A stretch of DNA of 64,000 bases from Jatrophihabitans sp. GAS493 (GCF_900230215.1 NZ_LT907982.1:2852001-2916000); one strand, 5' to 3'. Shown: positions 28,056-37,501, counted from the first letter of the stretch. Made by a program: numbers and translations. The notes: generated by a model from the letters alone, not told the origin.

Positions 28056-28387
28056 AATGGCCTCCTTCTAGAACTTGGATTGACGCTCGAACTCACGCTA
28101 GATCGACGCGCGGAATCGGCCTTCTGATGTGGCCGATGTCGATCCGATTTCGATCACAGCGGAAAACAGTAGAAGTCCGAGGGTCGAGTCTAGCTGGTCA
28201 GCCGGGGACCGCCAAACCGCATCGGGTAGCGCCCCCCGCATGCGGCCGCTCGCTGTCGCTCCCGGGCGGACACCGGCGGGGTGAGTTGTGGCGTTCGCCG
28301 CACATCCTCGGAGGTGTCGTTACCGTCGGTCGCTCCAAGTATCGTTTGCTGACCGGACTCGGATACTGGCTCATAGACGGGGGATCC
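28056..28387. other. 332-base divergent intergenic region rpmB / DAK2 gene
   Basis: It holds the rpmB ribosome-binding site (28061-28068) and must hold promoters for both genes. Candidate -10 boxes are TAGCGT (minus strand, 28100-28095) and TATCGT (plus strand, 28340-28345), neither with a convincing -35. No gene or RNA is visible. Confidence 0.4.
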
Positions 28388-30133
28388 ATGCTCGACAGAC
28401 TGGACGCCCCCGCGATTCGTCAATGGAGTATCGCCGCGGCGGCCGTGCTGGAGGAGCACCGTCAGGAGATCGACGAGCTCAACGTCTTCCCGGTGCCCGA
28501 TGGTGACACCGGAACCAACCTCGCCCTGACCGTCCGGGCCGCCGCCGACGCCCTGGCCCTCGACGCCTCCGCCAGCGCCTCCGCGGCGCTGCAGGCGATG
28601 GCCCGCGGTGCGGTATTGGGTGCGCGCGGAAATTCCGGCGTCATCCTCTCCCAGATCCTCCGGGGCCTGGCCGACGAGCAGGGCTGGAGGCCCTCACCGC
28701 CGTCAGAGCCGTCCGACGATCGGGGCGGAGTTGACCGTGGCGAAGATGACCGCGGCGAAGAAGGTACTGGTGAGCAGTTCGGCGAGTTCGGCGCTGCCTC
28801 TCTCCAGCATGGGCTGCGCAACGCCGCCGAACGCGCCTATGAGGCGGTCAACCAGCCGATCGAGGGGACGATTCTCTCGGTGGTCCGGGCGGCGGCCGAC
28901 GCGGCGCAGACGGTCAGGCTGCACTCGGGTGCGTTGGCCGACGTGGTCCGCGCTGCTGCCGGGGCGGCCGCGGATGCGCTGGCCCGCACCCCCGAGCAGC
29001 TCCCAGTGCTGGCCCGGGCCGGTGTGGTGGACGCCGGCGGACGCGGACTGGTGCTGCTCATCGAGGCCCTCGCCGGTGTCATCACCGGAACCACCCCGGC
29101 GGCGACGACCTCACCCCCACGCCTGGCGCGCTCGCTGGATGCGTTGAGCGCCGAGCGGGAGATCGGCAGCGACGAGTTCGCGTATGAGGTCCAATACCTG
29201 CTGGAGGCCGGGGACGCTCAAGTGACCCTGCTGAGGGGAGATCTGGCCCCGCTCGGGGACTCCCTGGTGGTGGTAGGCACCGGAGACGGCGTCTGGAACG
29301 TGCACGTGCACGTGAACGACGTGGGGGCGGCGATCGAAGCCGGGATCCAGGCCGGGCGCCCGTACCGGATCACGGTCACCCGGTTCGCCGACGCCCTGCC
29401 GACCGATTCCCCGACGGCCGATGGCACCGCACCGTCGACCGGGCGCTCGGCGACCGGGCCGGCGCTGCGCAGTGGGACCGCAATCGTCGCGGTGGCCCCG
29501 GGCGAGGGGCTGGCCCACCTCTTCACGGCCGAAGGGGTGGTCGTTGTCGAGGGAGGCCCGTCGGCCAACCCGTCCACCGCCGAGGTGCTGGCCGCGGTCC
29601 GGTCCAGCGGTGCGGCACACGTGGTGCTGCTTCCGAACGCCTCACAGATCGCCGGCGTCGCCGAGGCGGCGGCTCATGAGGCGCGCGTCGACGGGATCGA
29701 AGTGAGCGTGGTGCCGACGAAGTCACCGGTGCAGGGCTTGGCCGCGGTGGCCGTCCACGATGGGCAGCGACGTTTCGACGACAACGTGGTGGCGATGGCC
29801 GAGGCCGCGGCGGCTACCCGCTGGGCTGAGGTGACGGTCGCGCAGCGCGAGTCGCTGACCTCGGTCGGCCAGTGCCAGCCGGGTGACATCCTCGGTCTCA
29901 TCGACGGTGAGGTGGTGGTCATCGGCGCCGCGGTCGGCGAGGTCGCCGGGATCGTGGTCGACCGTCTCGTCGGTATCGGCGCCGAATTGATCACCGTCCT
30001 CATCGGCCGGGATGCGGTGAGTTCCGACGTGGAAACGCTGCTGGCCCGGCTCGCCGCATCGGCTCCGCTGGTCGAGGTCAGCGTCTTCGATGGCGGTCAG
30101 CCGCACTATCCGCTGCTGATCGGGGCGGAGTAA
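28388..30133 (+). CDS. fakA: DAK2/YloV-type kinase (FakA-like fatty acid kinase)
   Basis: 581 residues from ATG 28388, preceded by GGGGGA. The N-terminal DhaL (DAK2) domain has LNVFPVPDGDTGTNL (metal and ATP site, residues 32-45) and ARGNSGVILSQIL. The C-terminal half is a DegV-like/FakA C domain with GRDAVSSDVETLLARLAA and SVFDGGQPHYPLLIGAE. In Firmicutes FakA phosphorylates fatty acids bound to FakB; no FakB (DegV) gene is in this window. The actinobacterial role is less clear. The gene is followed after three bases by recG, a widely conserved order. The frame is open back to 28127, but that part lacks family similarity. Confidence 0.85.
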   Translation: MLDRLDAPAIRQWSIAAAAVLEEHRQEIDELNVFPVPDGDTGTNLALTVRAAADALALDASASASAALQAMARGAVLGARGNSGVILSQILRGLADEQGWRPSPPSEPSDDRGGVDRGEDDRGEEGTGEQFGEFGAASLQHGLRNAAERAYEAVNQPIEGTILSVVRAAADAAQTVRLHSGALADVVRAAAGAAADALARTPEQLPVLARAGVVDAGGRGLVLLIEALAGVITGTTPAATTSPPRLARSLDALSAEREIGSDEFAYEVQYLLEAGDAQVTLLRGDLAPLGDSLVVVGTGDGVWNVHVHVNDVGAAIEAGIQAGRPYRITVTRFADALPTDSPTADGTAPSTGRSATGPALRSGTAIVAVAPGEGLAHLFTAEGVVVVEGGPSANPSTAEVLAAVRSSGAAHVVLLPNASQIAGVAEAAAHEARVDGIEVSVVPTKSPVQGLAAVAVHDGQRRFDDNVVAMAEAAAATRWAEVTVAQRESLTSVGQCQPGDILGLIDGEVVVIGAAVGEVAGIVVDRLVGIGAELITVLIGRDAVSSDVETLLARLAASAPLVEVSVFDGGQPHYPLLIGAE

Positions 30134-30136
30134 GCG

Positions 30137-32344
30137 ATGGCGAAGATGACGACACCGCTGGTCGAGGTCGTCGGGGACCGCACCGCCAAGCTCTTCAGTT
30201 CGAGTCTGCAGATCGAGACGGTCGCCGACCTGCTGCGGCACTATCCGCGCCGGCTGGCCGAGCGAGGCGAGCTCACCGACCTCGCATCGCTACGGCTGGA
30301 TGAGGACGTCACCGTGCTGGCCGAGGTCCGCAGCATCCAGAACTTCTCCAACTTCAGTCGGAAGTCCAGCGGAAACAGGAGGCTGGAACGCGCCGAGGTC
30401 ATCGTCGGTGACGGGCGCGGAACCCTCGCCCTGACCTTCTTCAACGCGGGCTGGAAGGTGCGCGACCTCACCGTCGGAACCCGGGCGCTCTTCGCCGGAA
30501 AGGTCGGCGAGTTCCGTAACAAGCGGCAGTTGGTCAATCCTGAATTCCAACTGCTGGTCGGTGGCGGCTTCGACGATTTTCAGGCCGACGACTTCGCCAA
30601 TACCGTGCTTCCGATCTACCCCGCGACAGCGAAACTGCGCAGTTGGACGATCGCGAAGACCGTCGACACCGTCCTCGCCGCCCTCGATCGGGTCCCCGAC
30701 CCACTCTCCGACGAACTCCTCCTCGGCCATCGCCTGCTCAGCCTCGATGCGGCGCTGCGGCAGATGCATCGACCGAAGGACTGGGCGGAGTGGGCCGCGG
30801 CGAAGAAGCGGCTGAAGTGGGACGAGGCGCTCGGAGTGCAGCTCGCGCTGGCTCAGCGCCGGATGATCTCCCGGGCCAACCCGGCAACGCCCCGACCGCC
30901 GCGGGCGGATGGGTTGCTGACCACCTTCGATCAGCGGCTGCCCTTCGAGCTCACCGCCGGGCAGCGCGAGGTGGGTCGGCTACTCACCGAAGAACTGGCG
31001 AGCACGCAGGGCATGCAGCGACTGCTGCAGGGCGAGGTCGGGTCGGGGAAGACGATCGTCGCGCTGCGAGCCATGCTGCAGGTGGTCGACGCCGGCGGCC
31101 AGGCGGCGCTGCTGGCCCCGACCGAGGTGCTCGCCACCCAACACGCCCGCTCGATCGAACTGATGCTGGGTGAGCTGGCCCAGGCCGGTCGGCTCGGCGG
31201 GAGCGAGAACGCCACCCGCGTCGCGCTGCTCACCGGCTCGCTGCCGACCAAGGCGCGGCGGGCGGCGCTCCTGGACGTGGCCGGGGGAGCGGCCGGCATC
31301 GTCGTGGGCACTCATGCCCTCATTCAGGAGCATGTCTCGTTCGCTGAGCTGGGGTTCGTCGTCGTCGACGAGCAGCACCGCTTCGGCGTCGAGCAGCGCG
31401 ACGCGCTGCGCGGCAAGGCCGAGCGTCCACCACACCTGCTGGTGATGACGGCGACGCCGATCCCGCGCACGGTGGCGATGACGGTGTTCGGGGACCTGGA
31501 GACCTCAGTGCTCTCCGAACTGCCGAAGGGTCGATCACCGATCTCGACGTCGGTCGTGGGGGTCCGCGAGCACCCGGCCTGGCTGGCCCGGGTCTGGCAG
31601 CGGATCATCGAGGAGGTCGGGTCCGGACATCAGGCCTTCATCGTCTGCCCCCGTATCGGTGACGGACAGCCCGAATCGGACAGCGATCCCGACGATGCGC
31701 CGCCCGAAGAGGCTCAGGCCAGCACCCGGCGGTCGCCGCTGGCCGCCACCGAGGTGATCACCATGCTCGCCGATGGGGCGCTGGCGGGACTGCGTCTCGG
31801 ACTGCTGCACGGGCGCCTGGCGCCCGACGAGAAGGATCGGGTCATGTCCGCCTTCTCCGCCGGTGACCTGGACGTACTCGTCTCCACCACTGTCGTCGAG
31901 GTGGGAGTCGATGTGCCGAACGCGACGGTGATGGTTGTGCTCGACGCTGAACGCTTCGGCGTCTCGCAGCTGCATCAGCTGCGCGGACGTATCGGGCGGG
32001 GTAGCGCGGCCGGGGTCTGTCTGTTGGTCACCGAGACACCCGAGGGTTCCCCGTCGCGAGAGCGCCTGGACGCAGTAGCCGCCACCTCGGACGGCTTCGA
32101 GCTGGCGCAACTGGACCTGGAACAGCGGCGTGAGGGTGACGTGCTCGGGGCGAGTCAATCCGGGCGACGATCGCAACTCAAGCTGCTATCCCTGCTGCGC
32201 GACGCCGAGATCATCGCCGAAGCCCGGGATGTCGCCAACGATCTGGTGGTCGGCGATCATCTGCTGCGAAAGCATCCCGAGTTGGCGGCTTGGCTCGCCT
32301 CGTTGGTCGATCAGAGCCAGGTCGACTTTCTGGAGAAGGCATGA
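30137..32344 (+). CDS. recG: ATP-dependent DNA helicase RecG
   Basis: Branch-migrating helicase that rescues stalled forks. 735 residues: an N-terminal wedge (OB-fold) domain including VIVGDGRGTLALTFFN, then helicase motifs I (GEVGSGKTIVAL), Ia (LAPTEVLATQH), II (DEQHRFGVEQR), III (VMTATPIPRTVAM), and in the second RecA domain LLHGRLAPDEKDRVM and FSAGDLDVLVSTTVVEVGVDVPNATVMV. The motif II form DEQH and the C-terminal RecG part (GDVLGASQSGRRSQLKLL) separate it from other helicases. It overlaps rsmD by four bases. Confidence 0.97.
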   Translation: MAKMTTPLVEVVGDRTAKLFSSSLQIETVADLLRHYPRRLAERGELTDLASLRLDEDVTVLAEVRSIQNFSNFSRKSSGNRRLERAEVIVGDGRGTLALTFFNAGWKVRDLTVGTRALFAGKVGEFRNKRQLVNPEFQLLVGGGFDDFQADDFANTVLPIYPATAKLRSWTIAKTVDTVLAALDRVPDPLSDELLLGHRLLSLDAALRQMHRPKDWAEWAAAKKRLKWDEALGVQLALAQRRMISRANPATPRPPRADGLLTTFDQRLPFELTAGQREVGRLLTEELASTQGMQRLLQGEVGSGKTIVALRAMLQVVDAGGQAALLAPTEVLATQHARSIELMLGELAQAGRLGGSENATRVALLTGSLPTKARRAALLDVAGGAAGIVVGTHALIQEHVSFAELGFVVVDEQHRFGVEQRDALRGKAERPPHLLVMTATPIPRTVAMTVFGDLETSVLSELPKGRSPISTSVVGVREHPAWLARVWQRIIEEVGSGHQAFIVCPRIGDGQPESDSDPDDAPPEEAQASTRRSPLAATEVITMLADGALAGLRLGLLHGRLAPDEKDRVMSAFSAGDLDVLVSTTVVEVGVDVPNATVMVVLDAERFGVSQLHQLRGRIGRGSAAGVCLLVTETPEGSPSRERLDAVAATSDGFELAQLDLEQRREGDVLGASQSGRRSQLKLLSLLRDAEIIAEARDVANDLVVGDHLLRKHPELAAWLASLVDQSQVDFLEKA

Positions 32345-32919
32345 CCAGGATCATCGCCGGCCTGGCCCGGGGGCGGCGGCTGAGCGTCGCGGCCAGCGGC
32401 ACCCGCCCGACCTCGGATCGGGCCCGCGAGGGCCTGTTCAACTCGCTGCAGACAATGATGGACCTGGACGGGGTCAGGATTCTCGACCTCTACGCGGGGA
32501 GCGGGGCCATCGGGCTGGAGGCGCTGTCGCGGGGAGCTGCTCAGGCGACGATGGTAGAGCGCACCCGCGCGGCCGCACAGGTTCTGCGGGCCAACGTGGC
32601 GGCCGTCGGACTGCCCGGCGCCGAGGTAGTGGAGCAGCCGGTCGAGCTCTATCTCAGCAGCTCGATCTCGCCTGGCCCGGAGCAGCAGCCGCGCTCCGGG
32701 TTCGATCTGGTGGTGGCCGATCCGCCCTACGCGATGCCCCGGGGCGACCTGGATCCGGTGCTGGCCGCCCTCTGTCGTCCCGGTTGGCTAAGCCCCGATG
32801 CCATCGTCGTGGTCGAGCGTTCCGCCCGTGGCCCGGCACTGGTGTGGCCACCGGCACTGGAGCAGATCAAAGCGAAGCGCTATGGCGAGGCGGCGCTTTG
32901 GTACGGTCAGCAGCGATGA
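32341..32919 (+). CDS. rsmD: 16S rRNA (guanine966-N2)-methyltransferase
   Basis: 192-residue SAM-dependent methyltransferase that modifies G966 of 16S rRNA. Visible are RIIAGLARGRRL and RPTSDRAREGLFNSL at the N-terminus, the SAM loop LDLYAGSGAIGLEALSRGA, and the catalytic DPPY in VVADPPYAMP. ATG 32341 overlaps the recG stop as ATGA and is preceded by GGAGAAGG; the open frame upstream is a shadow of recG. It overlaps coaD in the same ATGA fashion. Confidence 0.95.
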   Translation: MTRIIAGLARGRRLSVAASGTRPTSDRAREGLFNSLQTMMDLDGVRILDLYAGSGAIGLEALSRGAAQATMVERTRAAAQVLRANVAAVGLPGAEVVEQPVELYLSSSISPGPEQQPRSGFDLVVADPPYAMPRGDLDPVLAALCRPGWLSPDAIVVVERSARGPALVWPPALEQIKAKRYGEAALWYGQQR

Positions 32920-33431
32920 CTGAATCAGCCTTGGTTCGACGCGCAATCTGTCCGGGGTCCTTCGACCCCGTGACCAACGGTCACCTGGACATCATCGGCC
33001 GATCAGCCGCTCTCTACGATGAGCTGGTCGTCGCCGTCTTCGTCAACCAGTCGAAGTCGTCGATGTTCTCGGTGGACGAACGCATCGACATGCTCACCGA
33101 GGCAACTGTCGCCTACCCGAACGTCCGGATCGAAGCCTTTCAAGGCCTGGTCGTCGACTACTGCCGAGCGCACGACATCCCGGTGATCGTCAAGGGTCTG
33201 CGGGCGGTCAGCGACTTCGACTACGAGCTGCAGATGGCCCAGATGAATCGGAACATGGCCGGCGTCGACACACTCTTCATGCCGACCAATCCCGAGTACA
33301 GCTTCCTGGCCTCCAGCCTGGTCAAGGAGATCGCGAACTGGAGCGGCGACGTCAGCGCGCTGGTCCCGCCCCATGTGCTGCAGCGCTTGGCCGAACGAGC
33401 GAAGCACCACCAGCGAGCGACCGATGAGTGA
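32916..33431 (+). CDS. coaD: Phosphopantetheine adenylyltransferase
   Basis: Adds AMP to 4'-phosphopantetheine in coenzyme A synthesis. 171 residues with PGSFDPVTNGHLDII (the T-x-G-H nucleotidyltransferase site), VKGLRAVSDFDYELQMAQMNR and the C-terminal EYSFLASSLVKEIA, the form of the ISST signature in this family. ATG 32916 overlaps the rsmD stop. The rsmD-coaD pair is widely conserved. Confidence 0.97.
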   Translation: MTESALVRRAICPGSFDPVTNGHLDIIGRSAALYDELVVAVFVNQSKSSMFSVDERIDMLTEATVAYPNVRIEAFQGLVVDYCRAHDIPVIVKGLRAVSDFDYELQMAQMNRNMAGVDTLFMPTNPEYSFLASSLVKEIANWSGDVSALVPPHVLQRLAERAKHHQRATDE

Positions 33432-34278
33432 TCAGGCGCTGCGCCGGGCGGACGAGCTGCTCACCGAGCTGGTCGAGATCGTGGAGACCGCACGGGCGGT
33501 CCCGATGTCCTCCTCCTGCGTCATCGGGCGCGAGCACGTCCTGGACATTCTCGACGATCTGCGCGACGTAATGCCGCCAGAGATGGCCGAGGCCAGGCGG
33601 GTAGTGGCTCAGCGCGATGATCTGCTCCGTTCGGCGACCGAGACGGAAGCACTCGCGCGGAGTCAGAGCGAGCAACTCGTGCGTGACAGCCGGGAGGCGG
33701 CCGAACGCGCCGCCGATCAGATAGTGGCCGACGCCCGGACCCAGGCTGAGCAACTGCTGACCATCGCCCAGCAGCAGGCCTACGAACTCGTGGAGAGTGG
33801 CCGGGCTGAGCACGGCCGGCTGGTGTCGGCCACCTCGGTTCATCACGCCGCCGCCGAGCAGGCCGAGCAGTTGCGAGCCGAGACCACGGCCGAGGCCAAG
33901 GCCGTGCGTCGGCAGGCCCAGGTCGAGGCCTCTGACATTCGCAGTGACGCCGAACGGGCCTCCCGCACCATGCGCCTGGAGAGCGACGGCTACGCGGATC
34001 GAACGCTGGTAGACCTGATCGAGGTGCTGCGCAAGGCCGCAGTCACCGCCGAACAGGGGCGCCGCGCCCTGGCCGCCCGTCGTGATACCCCTCCTCCGGT
34101 CGGTTCTGAGCCGGCCTCGGTGGCGGATCCAGCCGCCCCGACCGTGGCCCCGACCGTGGCCCCGAGCACAGCCGATGCACCAGCGGAGTCGGACGCCCCG
34201 GTCACCCAGCCGGCGGCAGATGCGACAGCATCGGCGGATGACCTCCCCGGCCGGGCGGAGCCGGCGACCGAGAAGTAG
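33424..34278 (+). CDS. DivIVA-domain coiled-coil protein (SepIVA-like)
   Basis: 284 residues. Residues 1-55 include the short DivIVA-like motif region (SCVIGREHVLDILDDLRDVMP). A long charged coiled coil from about 58 to 215 follows, rich in Ala/Glu/Gln/Arg heptads, then a Pro/Ala/Thr-rich disordered tail with two identical PTVA units. The layout and the position before DUF177-rnc-mutM-smc fit mycobacterial SepIVA, which organises septum and polar membrane synthesis. It overlaps coaD by eight bases. Confidence 0.78.
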   Translation: MSDQALRRADELLTELVEIVETARAVPMSSSCVIGREHVLDILDDLRDVMPPEMAEARRVVAQRDDLLRSATETEALARSQSEQLVRDSREAAERAADQIVADARTQAEQLLTIAQQQAYELVESGRAEHGRLVSATSVHHAAAEQAEQLRAETTAEAKAVRRQAQVEASDIRSDAERASRTMRLESDGYADRTLVDLIEVLRKAAVTAEQGRRALAARRDTPPPVGSEPASVADPAAPTVAPTVAPSTADAPAESDAPVTQPAADATASADDLPGRAEPATEK

Positions 34279-34360
34279 CCGCTCAGTGGCCGATTAGCAG
34301 CCAGCGTCTGTGGTGGGTTAAGCTGACTCTCGGCCTCAATTCGACCGGGCCAGTAAACGC

Positions 34361-34978
34361 ATGCCTGAGAAAACGACACCGAAGCACCTCGACCCCCGCG
34401 CACCGCTGGTTCTCGATACCCGAGATCTTGGCCGCCGCCCCGGGGCCATGCTCCCGCTTCAGCGTCGTGTTCCCGCGCCTGCGGGGCTGGCTCTGGACCT
34501 CGTCGGGGTCGCTGAAGGTGCAACACTCACGCTCGATCTGCAGATGCAGTCGGTCACCGAAGGTGTGCTGATTACCGGCACGGTGTCCGCTCCGTTGCAG
34601 GGCGAGTGTGGCCGTTGCCTGGAGGCGATCGACGATGAGCTCGCCGCTGAGATCTGTGAGATGTTCGCCTATCCGGAGAGCACCACGGATGACACCAGCG
34701 AGGAAGACGAGGTCTACCGGATCGTCGACGATCTACTCGACCTCGAACCGGTAGTGCGTGACGTGGTGGTACTGGGCCTGCCCATGACCCCGCTCTGTCG
34801 GCCGGACTGTGCCGGGCTCTGCCCCACCTGTGGGGTTGCCCTGGACGATCTGCCGGCTGATCACACGCACGACACGGTCGATCCTCGGTGGGCGGCACTT
34901 GCCGCGTTCGCTACCGAGGAGCGCTCGTCGCAAGACCGTTCAGCTCCAGCCGTGTCGGAGTCGGACACCCAGCAGTAG
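34361..34978 (+). CDS. yceD: DUF177 (YceD) family protein
   Basis: 205 residues. The family core is GECGRCLEAIDDELAAEI followed by an acidic loop (TTDDTSEEDEVYRIVDDLLDLEPVVRD, given here as residues 107-133) and PLCRPDCAGLCPTCGV near 145-160, giving two cysteine pairs likely to bind zinc. DUF177 genes almost always precede rpmF, as here, and in plants and bacteria the family is linked to 23S rRNA or ribosome maturation. A TAAGCT box at 34319-34324 may be the -10 element for the gene. Confidence 0.9.
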   Translation: MPEKTTPKHLDPRAPLVLDTRDLGRRPGAMLPLQRRVPAPAGLALDLVGVAEGATLTLDLQMQSVTEGVLITGTVSAPLQGECGRCLEAIDDELAAEICEMFAYPESTTDDTSEEDEVYRIVDDLLDLEPVVRDVVVLGLPMTPLCRPDCAGLCPTCGVALDDLPADHTHDTVDPRWAALAAFATEERSSQDRSAPAVSESDTQQ

Positions 34979-35046
34979 GCACGTCGCTCAACCAGATCGC
35001 AGATCGAGCGACGCGCCACCCGTGCAAACGAATCAGGAGTATCGAC

Positions 35047-35226
35047 GTGGCCGTACCCAAGCGCAAAATGTCGCGCAGCAACACCCGTGCCCGGCGTTCG
35101 CAGTGGAAGACCACTGCCGTGACGCTGGTGACCTGCCCGAACCGTGCGTGTGGTGAGCAGAAGCTCCCGCACACCGCCTGTGCCAACTGCGGCCAGTACG
35201 ACGGGCGCCAGGTCCTCGCGGTTTAA
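35047..35226 (+). CDS. rpmF: 50S ribosomal protein L32
   Basis: 59 residues beginning [19 protein letters not shown], the conserved basic arm of L32. The zinc ribbon is CPNRAC and CANC ([20 protein letters not shown]). GTG 35047 is fixed by AGGAG at 35035-35039; the open frame upstream is not L32-like. It forms the classic yceD-rpmF pair, 68 bases apart. Confidence 0.96.
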   Translation: MAVPKRKMSRSNTRARRSQWKTTAVTLVTCPNRACGEQKLPHTACANCGQYDGRQVLAV

Positions 35227-35240
35227 GGCTCGTTCGGTAT

Positions 35241-35984
35241 ATGGGCGTCACGGGTTCTGAACCGGTCGACCAGTCCGAACTGGCGGCAGAGCTCGGGGTT
35301 ACTTTGGACCCCGAGCTGCTTCGGCGCGCCCTGACGCACCGCTCGTACTCGTACGAGAACGGCGCGCTGCCACATAACGAACGACTCGAATTTCTCGGCG
35401 ACTCCGTCCTCGGCGTCGTGATCACCGAGACGCTGTACCGCACCCATCCCGATCTGCCGGAGGGGAAGCTGGCCAAGCTGCGCTCCTCCGTCGTGAACAT
35501 GCGTGCGCTGGCCGGCGTGGCCCGCGGCATCGGCGACGAAGGCCTCGGCTCCTTCGTGCGGCTGGGACGCGGGGAAGAGGCGACGGGTGGCCGGGACAAG
35601 ACGAGCATCCTGGCTGACACCCTGGAGGCGATCCTGGGTGCGATCTACCTCGAGCACGGGCTCACCGAGGCCGAACGGGTTATTCACATGCTCTTCGACC
35701 AGATCGTCAGCGAGGCGGCCAATCACGGCGCCGGTCTGGACTGGAAGACCAGCCTGCAGGAGTTGACCGCGCAGCTGTCGATCGGTGTTCCCGAATACGT
35801 GATCTCCTCCGCTGGTCCCGATCACCTCAAGACCTTCACCGCGCAGGCCAGCGTCCAGGGAGAGCTCTTCGACGCCTGCCAGGGGCGTAACAAGAAGGAG
35901 GCCGAGCAGGCCGCGGCTGAGGCCGCCTGGCGCGTGCTGGCCGAGCGGAACGTCACCGCCGCCGACACGGTTGCGCAGCCTTAG
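35241..35984 (+). CDS. rnc: Ribonuclease III
   Basis: Cuts double-stranded RNA in rRNA and mRNA processing. 247 residues: endonuclease domain with the signature [12 protein letters not shown] (about 47-58), HRSYSYENG before it and [15 protein letters not shown] (second metal-binding cluster) after it. The C-terminal double-stranded RNA-binding domain runs from about 165 ([12 protein letters not shown] … [20 protein letters not shown]). It sits 14 bases after rpmF and before mutM and smc. Confidence 0.97.
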   Translation: MGVTGSEPVDQSELAAELGVTLDPELLRRALTHRSYSYENGALPHNERLEFLGDSVLGVVITETLYRTHPDLPEGKLAKLRSSVVNMRALAGVARGIGDEGLGSFVRLGRGEEATGGRDKTSILADTLEAILGAIYLEHGLTEAERVIHMLFDQIVSEAANHGAGLDWKTSLQELTAQLSIGVPEYVISSAGPDHLKTFTAQASVQGELFDACQGRNKKEAEQAAAEAAWRVLAERNVTAADTVAQP

Positions 35985-35993
35985 TTCTACGCC

Positions 35994-36031
35994 GCTGATC
36001 CGATGTCGCTGATCCGATGTCACTGATCTGA
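35994..36031. repeat. Tandem 14-base repeat between rnc and mutM
   Basis: Two exact copies of GCTGATCCGATGTC (35994-36007, 36008-36021) and a decayed third (ACTGATCTGA, 36022-36031) fill most of the 68-base gap. This looks like a recent slippage duplication. Confidence 0.85.
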
Positions 36032-36052
36032 ACGCGCTGACCCACGTCGCCG

Positions 36053-36943
36053 ATGCCTGAACTCCCCGAAGTTGAGACCGTTAGAGCCGGACTTGAACGC
36101 TGGATCGTCGGTCGCACGATCGAGAGTGTCGAGGTCTCCCACCCTCGCGCAGTGCGCCGTCATCTTCCCGGCGCAGTCGATTTCTCCTCTCGTCTGGCCG
36201 GCCGGACGGTGGCGCGAGTGCGCCGGCGCGGCAAGTACCTCTGGCTGGAGCTGGCCGACTCCGATCTCTGCGTGGTCGGCCATCTCGGTATGAGTGGTCA
36301 ACTGCTCATCCAGCCACCCGAAGCCCCGGACGAGCGGCACCTGCATGTTCGAGTGCGCTTCACCGACTCCGGATCGCAGCTGCGCTTCGTCGATCAGCGG
36401 ACCTTCGGCGGCCTCATGTTGGACGAGCTGCGGCCGGCGGTCGATCTGGCCGGCGACACGGTGCCGGGCCAGATCTCCCACATCGCTCGGGATCCGCTTG
36501 ACCCGGCCCTGGATGAGGCGGCGCTGCGCCGGCGGATGCGTGCCCGCAGCAGCGCCATCAAGCGCACCCTGCTCGACCAGAGCATCCTCTCCGGCGTCGG
36601 GAACATCTACGCCGACGAGTCGCTCTGGCGTTCTCGTCTGCACCCGGAGCAGCTCACCTCCCGGTTGAACGCCCCGCAGTTTCAACGGCTGCTGAGCGAC
36701 GTACGGGACGTGCTCAACGAGTCGCTCGTGGCCGGCGGAACTTCGTTCGACTCCCTCTACGTGAACGTCAACGGAGAGAGTGGCTACTTCGATCGCACGC
36801 TGAACGCCTACGGTCGCGAGGATGAGCCGTGCCGGCGCTGTGGGACCGCGATCCGGCGGGTGTCGTTCATGAACCGCTCCAGTTTCTTCTGCCCGGCCTG
36901 TCAGCGGACGCCCAGACGCGTGCCGGGACCGGCCCGCGGCTGA
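36053..36943 (+). CDS. mutM: Formamidopyrimidine-DNA glycosylase
   Basis: Removes 8-oxoguanine and ring-opened purines. 296 residues. [14 protein letters not shown] supplies the catalytic Pro1 and Glu2 after Met removal. The lysine in [11 protein letters not shown], the [16 protein letters not shown] helix-two-turns-helix, and a C-terminal zinc finger ([10 protein letters not shown]…FFCPACQR) complete the family set. Together with mutT1 elsewhere in this window, the two main arms of the 8-oxo-guanine defence are present. Confidence 0.97.
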   Translation: MPELPEVETVRAGLERWIVGRTIESVEVSHPRAVRRHLPGAVDFSSRLAGRTVARVRRRGKYLWLELADSDLCVVGHLGMSGQLLIQPPEAPDERHLHVRVRFTDSGSQLRFVDQRTFGGLMLDELRPAVDLAGDTVPGQISHIARDPLDPALDEAALRRRMRARSSAIKRTLLDQSILSGVGNIYADESLWRSRLHPEQLTSRLNAPQFQRLLSDVRDVLNESLVAGGTSFDSLYVNVNGESGYFDRTLNAYGREDEPCRRCGTAIRRVSFMNRSSFFCPACQRTPRRVPGPARG

Positions 36944-37229
36944 GGGCCTGTGGACGGCTGATAATCGCTGGAGGCACAACACCTAGTGCCGGCGGCGGTT
37001 GTTGACCAGATGATGTGCGAGTGGGACCATTGACAGACGTACGGGACAGCTGCGCGCGAGAAATCTGCGTCGCGCCCCTTCTCGTTGCGTCACACGAACT
37101 CACTTCCTCGTCGTGGGTGCCCGTTCCTCTGGGCCGTGATGGGGTCCTGTGTCGTGAACAAGATCGGTAGTCAGAGACAGATGTGGCCGGTGTTCACCCG
37201 AGCCACCCGTGAAGTTGGAAGGCAGTCAC
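36944..37229. other. 286-base gap between mutM and the coiled-coil gene
   Basis: No gene-like frame. TTGACC (37002) and TTGACA (37030) resemble -35 boxes, but neither has a matching -10 at normal spacing. The promoter of the following unit (small protein, smc) should lie here. Confidence 0.35.
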
Positions 37230-37430
37230 ATGGCGCGCGCATTGTTGGGATACGTCGGCAGCGGATCAGAGCAGTTGCTCGTTCTGGAGGCCGCGCAACT
37301 GCGACGTCGGGTTCAGGCCCTTGAAGCTGAGGTCGCCGAGCTACGGGCCCAGCTGGCCGAAGGAATCGACTCGTCGATGGATCTTGAGCTGCACCGTTTC
37401 ACCGAAGCGGCCGAGCCTGTTCTTGCCTGA
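37230..37430 (+). CDS. Small coiled-coil protein upstream of smc
   Basis: 66 residues starting MARALLGYVGSGSEQ, followed by a leucine/alanine heptad helix (residues 18-43, QLRRRVQALEAEVAELRAQL) and an acidic tail. GGAAGG (37217-37222) lies seven bases before ATG 37230 and decides the start. I do not recognise a named family. It sits 71 bases before smc on the same strand, so a role in chromosome organisation or simple co-expression is possible, but this is only proximity. Confidence 0.7.
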   Translation: MARALLGYVGSGSEQLLVLEAAQLRRRVQALEAEVAELRAQLAEGIDSSMDLELHRFTEAAEPVLA

Positions 37431-37501
37431 ACGTTGACGCGATAGATTGACCCGGTCCCCGGGTGGGGCTGTTATTCGCGTCACGCTGATTCAGGAGATT
37501 C

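Noticed and set aside
28127-28387. N-terminal extension of the DAK2 protein
   Set aside because: The extra 87 residues have no similarity to the family and cross the likely promoter region. ATG 28388 has a purine-rich site before it.
34138-34164. Twelve-base duplication in the SepIVA-like tail (PTVA PTVA)
   Set aside because: A simple low-complexity repeat in a disordered proline-rich tail; not unusual.
37030-37035. Perfect TTGACA upstream of the small protein and smc
   Set aside because: No acceptable -10 sequence 16-19 bases downstream (the region reads CGCGCG).
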